Made by a program: the position numbers and the translations under genes. This document shows, in pieces, positions 15,118 through 19,918 of a DNA stretch of 19,918 nucleotides (the stretch's first letter is position 1; each line of letters opens with the position of its first letter). Where the stretch lies: contig JACWAG010000417.1 in assembly GCA_014874425.1 (NCBI GenBank), positions 1 through 19,918 of the forward strand, written 5' to 3'. Source of the DNA: Syntrophaceae bacterium (lineage in GTDB: Bacteria; Desulfobacterota; Desulfomonilia; Desulfomonilales; Desulfomonilaceae). The notes below the pieces were generated by a model, which saw only the letters and a list, made by a program, of their open reading frames with translations, made no database searches and was not told the origin of the DNA.

Positions 15118-15444
15118 TCATAGAGGGAACAAAGAAGGAATACGCTGGGCCGCCATTATATCGCCCGAAGCCCTTAGTTTTCCCGTCATAAAAGCTGTAA
15201 CTCCGTTCAGTTTTCCGTTGCACATGTCCAGCCAATCGGAAAATTCCATGGTCAAAGTTACGGTAGGACTAGCGTGGACGCCGCTGACGACTTGGCAGGC
15301 CTGATCTTTAATAGTTACGTTCCAATCACCGGATTGATCCCCTGTGATATGAAACTGAAAAACTATGTCCAGACCACTAGCGGCAGCAGAGTTAAATACC
15401 TGCGGCATTTTTTCGAAAACTTCATTTACTGTAGTAAGGGCCAT
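15118..15444 (-). CDS. SCP-2 sterol-carrier-domain protein
   Basis: A 108-aa protein made of one SCP-2 fold, a hydrophobic-tunnel domain that binds fatty acyl-CoAs and other lipids. Family features run in order: MPQVFN at the N-terminus, FQFHITGDQSGDWNVTI, a short strand region ending PTVTLTM, then FSDWLDMCNGKLNGVTAFMT and GKLRASGDI. The ATG is preceded by AGGAG seven bases upstream, and the gene starts 21 bases after the tetR stop, so the two are probably one transcript under the palindromic promoter. No signal peptide is seen, so it is cytosolic. It may act as an acyl-CoA carrier or ligand buffer; the ligand is unknown. It ends just before the shared terminator. Confidence 0.9.
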   Translation of the reverse strand: MALTTVNEVFEKMPQVFNSAAASGLDIVFQFHITGDQSGDWNVTIKDQACQVVSGVHASPTVTLTMEFSDWLDMCNGKLNGVTAFMTGKLRASGDIMAAQRIPSLFPL

Positions 15445-15465
15445 TTTTTCTCTCCTGTTTTAGAA

Positions 15466-16092
15466 TTACGAATTTATCGGCCGCGCCCCATTCATAAATA
15501 CTTGCAGCAACCCTATGGCAATCCGCTGTTTTTGAGTCTTGCTTCTCAATGGTTGATTTTCAAGAACCATGGCCGATACAAAACTCTCAATAGCGCCCAA
15601 AAAAATGTATGTCAAATATCTAGCCTTGATATCAGTCCGCAAAATCTTTCCTGATTGCCCCACAGCCATAATCTTTTCGGTTCTAGACAAAAAAGCCTTA
15701 AACCAGTGAAGACGGGCTGGAGTTAAATTAGCGGCCGATCTTGATATTTCAGTGATAAAGATGTGAACCAAATCTGGTTTTTTCTGGTATTGCTCCAAGA
15801 AATAAGTCACAAGTGCGCCAAGTTGATCTTCTACGCTTTCCGCCTCATTATCCCATTTTTCCATCAAATTGAAAAGTCCTGTCCACCATTCTTTCAGAAT
15901 AGCGTCGAATAGATCAGCTTTACTCTGAAAATAATGATAAACAAGGCCGTAAGAGATCCCTGCGGTCTGCGCGATATCTGTAATTCTGGCCTGATGAAAT
16001 CCCTTTTCTCTGAAAACCCTACAAGCGGCGTCCAGGATTACAGTTTCCTTGTCTTTTCTCGAGTCACTGGCATGGTAAATATTGGCGCTCAT
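15466..16092 (-). CDS. TetR/AcrR-family transcriptional regulator
   Basis: A 208-aa TetR-family repressor. The N-terminal helix-turn-helix (about residues 15-61) is canonical: ILDAACRVFREKGFHQARIT, DIAQTAGISYGLVYHYF and QSKADLFDAIL. The C-terminal ligand domain (about 70-208) is helical and hydrophobic. It probably represses its own promoter, because a perfect 20-bp palindrome overlaps the -35 element just upstream, and it controls the SCP-2 gene that follows in the same transcript. The operator resembles those of acyl-CoA-responsive TetR proteins such as Bacillus FadR, so an acyl-CoA ligand is inferred. ATG 16092 is the only sensible start: no other Met, Val or Leu start codon lies between it and the HTH. 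Confidence 0.93.
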   Translation of the reverse strand: MSANIYHASDSRKDKETVILDAACRVFREKGFHQARITDIAQTAGISYGLVYHYFQSKADLFDAILKEWWTGLFNLMEKWDNEAESVEDQLGALVTYFLEQYQKKPDLVHIFITEISRSAANLTPARLHWFKAFLSRTEKIMAVGQSGKILRTDIKARYLTYIFLGAIESFVSAMVLENQPLRSKTQKQRIAIGLLQVFMNGARPINS

Positions 16093-16098
16093 GGCGAG

Positions 16099-16131
16099 AA
16101 AATATCAATATTTGATTGACCTGTCAATCAA
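16099..16131 (-). promoter_or_regulatory. tetR promoter with overlapping palindromic operator
   Basis: On the minus strand TTGACA (16127-16122), exactly 17 bp, then TATTTT (16104-16099). A perfect palindrome of two 9-bp arms, TTGATTGAC-CT-GTCAATCAA (16112-16131), covers the -35 and part of the spacer, so a bound dimer would block polymerase. Only six bases separate the -10 from the ATG, so the transcript would begin at or next to the start codon. Confidence 0.75.
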
Positions 16132-16200
16132 TTTGATACAATGTCTTGACTCTCTGATTCTTAGAATTATAGTCCTGTTCAACAGGCGAGCCCATAGGAA

Positions 16201-16240
16201 GGTTTGTCCGGGACTTCAATTTGTAGGCCCCGGACAAACT
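16201..16240. terminator. Long hairpin downstream of purD
   Basis: GTTTGTCCGGG (16202-16212) pairs perfectly with CCCGGACAAAC (16229-16239) around a 16-nt loop, with a further G-T pair outside. It lies 36-75 bases after the purD stop and could end that transcript, but on the minus strand it is followed by CTTCCTAT, a poor U-tract. On the plus strand TTTT follows, although no plus-strand gene is near. Confidence 0.45.
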
Positions 16241-16275
16241 TTTCATGACAGAAATTTGTTGGTATGGGTGGCGTC

Positions 16276-17556
16276 TCAGGGCCGAGATAGCGCTTTTTGT
16301 CCTATGTCTCTCCTGTATTGAACGCCTTCCCAACTAATTCGCTCCACGCCTTCGTACGCCTTTTGGATCGCTTCTGGTATGTCTCTGCCCAAGGACGTTA
16401 CACCGAGTACTCTACCACCTGACGTTACTACTCCATCCGAAGAACTGTTGGCGCCCGCAATAAAAACCTTAACACCTTGTACTTTCTCAGCTTCCTCTAT
16501 ACCCGATATTATCTTTCCTTTTGAATACGCCGCTGGATAACCTTGCGAAGCCATCACCACACACACAGAAGCGTCGTTTGCCCACTTTATAGACTCTCTG
16601 GAAAGCTTTCCTTCCAATGCCGCAAGCATTAGCGGAATGGGGTCGGTTTTCATCCGGACTAATAGAGGCTGGGCTTCCGGATCACCCAAACGGACATTGA
16701 ATTCGAGAACTTTTGGAACATCGTCCTTGATCATTAAGCCCGCATACAAAAAACCGACGTAAGGACGGCCCTCAGTAGACATGGCTTTCACTGTAGGCAA
16801 CATAACCTCGTTCATGATCTTTTTATGAGCTGACGGAGTTACTACAGGAGCAGGAGAATAAGCCCCCATACCTCCTGTGTTCGGTCCTTTGTCGTTGTCG
16901 GATATCGCTTTATGATCTTGGGAACTGGCCAGAGGCATAACGGTGATACCGTCTGTGAAGGCAATGAAAGACGCTTCTTCTCCTTCCAGACATTCCTCTA
17001 CAATCACCCTTGCGCCAGCGGCGCCAAAGACTTTTTGTTTCATTATGAGATCTAGGGCAGCCAGAGCCTGTTCACAATGATCGCACACAAATACCCCCTT
17101 GCCAGCGGCAAGCCCGTCCGCTTTAACGACAAGAGGAAATTTCGTTGAGTTAACGTATTTCACAGCATGGTCAACATCACTAAAAATTTCAAAATCCGCG
17201 CTTGGGATACCGAATTTTCTCATTAATTCTTTGGAGAAAACCTTACTCCCTTCCAACAAAGCGGCGGCCGAGGATGGTCCAAAGACCCTTAGGCCATTCT
17301 TGACGAACAGGTCGGTTAATCCTACGACAAGCGGCGCTTCAGGTCCAACAACAGTGAGGTCGGGTTTTTCGATTCTGGCCAATTCTAGCAGGCCTTGAAT
17401 ATCGTCGGACGAAACGCGCATGACTCGACATTTAGACTCTCCCGCAATTCCAAGGTTGCCAGGAGCGGCGATTAGTTCCCTCACCATGTCCGATTGAGCC
17501 ATTTTCCAAGCTAACGCGTGTTCACGCCCGCCTGACCCAACCAAAAGAATCTTCAT
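16276..17556 (-). CDS. purD: Phosphoribosylamine-glycine ligase PurD
   Basis: Second step of purine synthesis: joins glycine to phosphoribosylamine using ATP. Its 426 aa length is typical. The N-terminal domain has LLVGSGGREHALAWKM, APGNLGIA and VVGPEAPLVVGL. The ATP-grasp region has VVKADGLAAGKGVFVCD, VEECLEGEEASF, DHKAISDNDKGPNTGGMGAY and LEFNVRLGDPEAQPLL. The usual NVRFGDPE reads NVRLGDPE, a mild change. The ATG has AGGGGA nine bases upstream. It follows the SNase-like gene by 21 bases and is probably the last gene of a three-gene unit that starts near 18400. No purH or other purine gene is visible beside it. Confidence 0.97.
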   Translation of the reverse strand: MKILLVGSGGREHALAWKMAQSDMVRELIAAPGNLGIAGESKCRVMRVSSDDIQGLLELARIEKPDLTVVGPEAPLVVGLTDLFVKNGLRVFGPSSAAALLEGSKVFSKELMRKFGIPSADFEIFSDVDHAVKYVNSTKFPLVVKADGLAAGKGVFVCDHCEQALAALDLIMKQKVFGAAGARVIVEECLEGEEASFIAFTDGITVMPLASSQDHKAISDNDKGPNTGGMGAYSPAPVVTPSAHKKIMNEVMLPTVKAMSTEGRPYVGFLYAGLMIKDDVPKVLEFNVRLGDPEAQPLLVRMKTDPIPLMLAALEGKLSRESIKWANDASVCVVMASQGYPAAYSKGKIISGIEEAEKVQGVKVFIAGANSSSDGVVTSGGRVLGVTSLGRDIPEAIQKAYEGVERISWEGVQYRRDIGQKALSRP

Positions 17557-17577
17557 TAGAAAAGGTCCCCTATTAGT

Positions 17578-18051
17578 CTATTTATTCCAAAGCCCTCTTT
17601 TGGAATTTTCGGCTTCTTGTTCAAGTTCTATGTAAGGTCTTACATCAAAGATTTTCTCTTCACGATCAATGGTCGCCAAACCCAGTCTAATCATTCGGGC
17701 AGTGATATCTTCCCCTGAAATATATGCGAAGCCCTCATTGGGTCCATTCCTACTTTCCCGTTCGATCTTGATTCTTACCCATTTGTCGTTCAACGTGTTA
17801 GTCAAGAAATCACGCGCCGCAGCCTCCTGAGAAGCCGGAACATTTAAACCAATGAGTCTTACCTCAATTATCTTGCCTGAACCACGGAGCTTAAGCGTTC
17901 GACCATCTACTATTTGAGTCACCTTCCACAGAGGTTCTCCTCCTTCAGTGGGTGGGCGGCTAACCCAAAACAGGTAGCCAATCAGCAAAAGAAACAAAGC
18001 GCCGATTCCGGCCCATAGTCTCCATTCATTTTTCAATTTCAATTTGGCCAT
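17578..18051 (-). CDS. Membrane-anchored SNase-fold protein, active site lost
   Basis: A 157-aa protein with an N-terminal membrane anchor (about residues 12-30, WAGIGALFLLLIGYLFWV) and a staphylococcal-nuclease-like OB fold (about 42-155). The fold is shown by VDGRTLKLRG, EVRLIGLNVP, ITARMIRLGLATID and the ending SKRGLW. Of the nuclease residues only the Arg35 equivalent (R65) remains. Calcium ligand Asp21 is R51 (DGDT to DGRT), Asp40 is N70, Glu43 is missing (NVPAS where DTPE is usual), and the Arg87 equivalent is not present (NEGFAY where YGRxLAY is usual). It is probably not a nuclease; binding of nucleic acid or protein in the periplasm is possible. It lies 16 bases after a small gene and 21 before purD. 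A hairpin with 8-bp arms (17584-17606) overlaps its last codons. Confidence 0.85.
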   Translation of the reverse strand: MAKLKLKNEWRLWAGIGALFLLLIGYLFWVSRPPTEGGEPLWKVTQIVDGRTLKLRGSGKIIEVRLIGLNVPASQEAAARDFLTNTLNDKWVRIKIERESRNGPNEGFAYISGEDITARMIRLGLATIDREEKIFDVRPYIELEQEAENSKRGLWNK

Positions 18052-18067
18052 TTTTTATAAAGCCTCG

Positions 18068-18337
18068 TTATACATCAACTCTACCCAAAATCTTTTCAGA
18101 TTCTAAAATGAAGACTTCTTCGGCTTTCGTTGAATCCGGTCCCACATATCGGTGATAGATTCTCCCGTCACTGGAAGCTCTATACAAAACGGTAAAATCA
18201 TCGGCGCCCATTTTTATGAGTCGCACAAAAGACCCACGAACACCTTCTGTTTGTTTTAAAATCTGGAACATGCAAAGACTATAGCACACCATCAGACTTC
18301 TGGAAAACCCATATAGTCTGAGACGGCCCAGGTCCAT
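18068..18337 (-). CDS. Small hypothetical protein (up to 89 aa)
   Basis: I do not recognise this protein. It is kept because it ends 16 bases before the SNase-like gene on the same strand, behind a plausible minus-strand promoter (18407-18435), and its C-terminal half reads like a compact domain (GADDFTVLYRASSDGRIYHR and EEVFILESEKILGRVDV). The start is uncertain: ATG 18337, ATG 18292 and ATG 18271 are all in frame and none has a good ribosome binding site. The first 22 residues are hydrophobic and Cys-containing, so the shorter version starting MFQILKQTEG is plausible. No signal peptide is certain. Confidence 0.5.
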   Translation of the reverse strand: MDLGRLRLYGFSRSLMVCYSLCMFQILKQTEGVRGSFVRLIKMGADDFTVLYRASSDGRIYHRYVGPDSTKAEEVFILESEKILGRVDV

Positions 18338-18387
18338 ATTTCAGGCTTACAAAGTTATGCCAAAATTGCTCTTTAGAAGATTCATAC

Positions 18388-18407
18388 TTTAGTTTATTAT
18401 AACTAAA
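18388..18407. promoter_or_regulatory. Inverted repeat in the divergent promoter region
   Basis: TTTAGTT (18388-18394) and AACTAAA (18401-18407) are perfect 7-bp arms around TATTAT. The repeat lies between the ABC ATPase gene and the small-protein/purD unit, and touches the predicted -10 and start site of the minus promoter. It looks like an operator; the regulator is unknown. Confidence 0.4.
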
Positions 18408-18435
18408 TAATAATTGATGGAGTAGACTTATTCAA
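18407..18435 (-). promoter_or_regulatory. Minus-strand promoter of the small protein-SNase-purD unit
   Basis: On the minus strand TTGAAT (18435-18430), a 17-bp spacer and TATTAT (18412-18407). Transcription would begin near 18400, about 60 bases before the first possible start codon. The -35 lies next to the start codon of the divergent ABC gene. Confidence 0.45.
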
Positions 18436-18438
18436 AAC

Positions 18439-19185
18439 ATGAACACTGAAGTAATCATTGAAACAAGAGATCTGGGCAAAGATTATTACGATGGGGATCG
18501 TGTTATTCCCGCTCTTCGAGGCATAAACCTCAAAATATACAGGGGCGAGATAGTAGCTATTATGGGCCCATCAGGTTCAGGCAAATCAACCTTGCTTTAC
18601 GTCCTGGGACTGTTGCATCCACCAACCTCGGGGGTCTATCTTTTTAAGGGTCAGAACATTTTGGAGTTTTCAAAAGAAGAACAGGCGCACTTTCGGAACA
18701 GGGAACTGGGATTTGTTTTCCAAAGTTGTGATCTTTTGGCCAACTCAACCGTTTATGAGAACTTGGAGTTGCCTTTGATATATGCTGAAGCCGACACCAA
18801 TATCAGACGCGACAAAATCCTTAGAGCGCTTGAACGTGTGGGCCTGTCCCACAGGGTGGACCATTGGTCAAACAGGCTTTCCGGTGGTGAGCGTCAAAGG
18901 GCTGCGATAGCCCGTGCCCTTGTTAATAATCCCTCGCTTATTCTAGGCGATGAGCCGACCGGACAGCTTGACCAAAAGAATACGGACATTGTTATTGAAC
19001 AGCTAAGAAATATAGCCCGTCAAGGATTCACGGTTGTGCTGGTAACACATGAAGATGAAATAGGACGCGCTTGTGACAGAATCATTCGCATCAGAGACGG
19101 CATTCTGGTCTCAGATGGCTTGGAAGACCAATCCGTTGGATCTCCTCCGAAAATAAGGCAGGAACCCACTGTTTCGATCACTTAG
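18439..19185 (+). CDS. LolD/MacB-type ABC transporter ATP-binding protein
   Basis: A 248-aa ATPase of the MacB/LolD family, which powers lipoprotein release (LolCDE), MacAB-type export or cell-division FtsE-like systems. All ABC motifs are intact: Walker A GPSGSGKST, Q-loop VFQSCDLL, signature LSGGERQR, Walker B LILGDEPT, D-loop GQLD and H-loop VTHE. The family-typical ALRGINLKIYRGEIVAIMGP opens the domain. No permease gene follows; the next gene is convergent, so its partner is encoded elsewhere. ATG 18439 is used, but no normal ribosome binding site precedes it. GGAG at 18419-18422 is 16 bases away and would suit a non-standard ATT at 18430. The presence of lnt in the window fits a lipoprotein-sorting role, but that is inference. 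Confidence 0.92.
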   Translation: MNTEVIIETRDLGKDYYDGDRVIPALRGINLKIYRGEIVAIMGPSGSGKSTLLYVLGLLHPPTSGVYLFKGQNILEFSKEEQAHFRNRELGFVFQSCDLLANSTVYENLELPLIYAEADTNIRRDKILRALERVGLSHRVDHWSNRLSGGERQRAAIARALVNNPSLILGDEPTGQLDQKNTDIVIEQLRNIARQGFTVVLVTHEDEIGRACDRIIRIRDGILVSDGLEDQSVGSPPKIRQEPTVSIT

Positions 19186-19248
19186 GGATTGAATCGCGCC
19201 CGAATTCCAATTTTACCAAAAAGGCCAGATCAATGTCCGGTGGCTATA

Positions 19249-19557
19249 TTACCGTGCACAACCGCAAGAAGACCGGTTTGAGTCAACATCTATCGGATAA
19301 TTCATTAAAATCGATCCTCGATCTAGGGTTATCAGTCCGGCAGATTCAAGCGTCCGTAGAATCTCTTCGCAGTTTTTCCAATCCATGGATAAGTATATCG
19401 GCAATATAGTCTTATGGTCACCTAGTTGTTTTTGCGCGTCGAGCGCATACAGGGTCATAAGGACTTGTTTATGTATAAGATCCAGATCAGGCTTTGCCAT
19501 CAACTCCTGAATCACGGCATTCCCCATAATTATATCCCCTACGCTGGCAGTGCACAT
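19249..19557 (-). CDS. Hypothetical 102-aa protein, Cys-Gly-Cys tail
   Basis: I do not recognise this protein. The ATG is preceded by AGGAG seven bases upstream, which makes it a credible gene. Residues of about 25-90 read as three helices and a short strand pair (IHKQVLMTLYALDAQKQL, MDWKNCEEILRTLESAGLIT, then LDRGSILMNYPI), a pattern seen in small winged-helix domains. The C-terminus is SSCGCAR, and another Cys lies at residue 2. It follows the nucleotidyltransferase gene by 81 bases on the same strand and may share its transcript. It could be a small DNA-binding or metal-binding protein; neither is shown. Confidence 0.65.
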   Translation of the reverse strand: MCTASVGDIIMGNAVIQELMAKPDLDLIHKQVLMTLYALDAQKQLGDHKTILPIYLSMDWKNCEEILRTLESAGLITLDRGSILMNYPIDVDSNRSSCGCAR

Positions 19558-19638
19558 TGAAAATCTCCTGCTGAAAAATCATCTCAACTTTATCTTACAA
19601 TCTTTGATTTAATCACATCGCTGTATATTGCAATGGTT

Positions 19639-19918
19639 TCAATCAAACGCGTATCGACCGCTGCTCACAAATTCCTGAAATTCACGATAACTTTCAGGAG
19701 TTCCTATGTCAAAGAACGGCCCTTTCTGTTCAAGCCCGAACATTCGTCCGGTGTTTGCCAGTTTCGGGAAAACTTCTATCTCCATTGAAAACTGACTCTG
19801 TTCAGGTAGCGCGTCTATAAAAGATCTCGAGACCAACGAAACACCCGCATTGATCAGGCCAGAGTTACAAAGATTTCCGCTCTTTTCGTGAAATTTGATT
19901 ACCAACCCATCACTATTC
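19639..19918 (-). CDS. Sugar-phosphate nucleotidyltransferase, C-terminal part (cut by window edge)
   Basis: Only the last 93 or so codons are in the window; the gene continues past 19918. The visible part shows a nucleotidyltransferase C-terminal half: NSGLINAGVSLVSRSFIDAL, then FSMEIEVFPKLANTGRMFGL and GPFFDIGTPESYREFQEF. The ending FFDIGTPESY is typical of the family that includes HddC (D-glycero-D-manno-heptose 1-phosphate guanylyltransferase) and mannose- or glucose-1-phosphate enzymes. HddC-like is my best guess, which would feed lipopolysaccharide or S-layer heptose synthesis, but the specificity-determining N-terminal half is not visible. The apparent ATG at 19905 is internal and not the start. 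Confidence 0.85.
   Translation of the reverse strand, partial: NSDGLVIKFHEKSGNLCNSGLINAGVSLVSRSFIDALPEQSQFSMEIEVFPKLANTGRMFGLEQKGPFFDIGTPESYREFQEFVSSGRYAFD

Noticed and set aside
15274..15654. 126-aa + strand frame over scp2 and tetR
   Set aside because: Antisense to both genes, whose families are clear.
19605..19615. FNR-like palindrome TGATTTAATCA upstream of the 102-aa gene
   Set aside because: FNR sites need a 4-bp centre between TTGAT and ATCAA; here the spacing is 3 and one arm is mismatched.

Overview
The window reads as ordinary chromosomal DNA of a Gram-negative (diderm), probably anaerobic bacterium. The diderm evidence is an apolipoprotein N-acyltransferase (lnt), a LolD/MacB-type ABC ATPase and a sugar-1-phosphate nucleotidyltransferase resembling the lipopolysaccharide heptose enzyme HddC. 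An archaeal-like OMP decarboxylase, a two-subunit biotin-dependent acyl-CoA carboxylase, a cobinamide kinase and an SCP-2/TetR lipid module would fit a Desulfobacterota member (Desulfomonile- or Syntrophobacter-like). That placement is inference from gene content only. No insertion sequence, phage gene, CRISPR array, rRNA or tRNA is visible.

Layout. (1) 1-912: a 269-aa protein of unknown function with its own good promoter. (2) 992-5506, + strand: an envelope/translation cluster of a CorC/YbeX CBS protein, lnt, an AI-2E-family membrane protein and rsmI. The first three genes overlap by ATGA junctions. A textbook intrinsic-terminator shape (stem plus nine T) lies inside lnt. (3) 5622-9271, + strand: the carboxyltransferase and biotin carboxylase/carrier subunits of a propionyl-CoA-type carboxylase. 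(4) 9315-10823, - strand: a soluble PAS/histidine kinase/receiver hybrid, divergent from phoU (11118-11795, +). (5) 11894-14215, - strand: an acyl-CoA ligase-like protein with an altered P-loop, then an archaeal-like pyrF. (6) 14497-15045, + strand: cobU, ended by a strong bidirectional terminator. (7) 15118-16131, - strand: a TetR regulator and an SCP-2 protein under a promoter whose -35 lies in a perfect palindrome; the transcript is predicted to be leaderless. (8) 16276-18337, - strand: a small unknown protein, a membrane-anchored degenerate SNase-fold protein and purD. (9) 18439-19918: a lone LolD/MacB-type ATPase (+), a 102-aa unknown protein ending in Cys-Gly-Cys (-), and the 3' end of a nucleotidyltransferase gene cut by the window edge (-).

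How the genes work together. The lnt cluster, the LolD-like ATPase and the nucleotidyltransferase all serve the envelope. The carboxylase, the cobinamide kinase (B12 is the methylmalonyl-CoA mutase cofactor), the acyl-CoA ligase-like protein and TetR/SCP-2 suggest acyl-CoA metabolism. They sit in separate transcription units, so that link is inferred. purD and pyrF are housekeeping nucleotide genes.

I found no clear new multi-gene defence or metabolic system. The best leads are regulatory and enzymatic oddities: the terminator inside lnt, the self-regulating leaderless tetR promoter, the ligase with a rewritten ATP-binding loop, the SNase-fold protein without its catalytic residues, and the carboxylase specificity residue.
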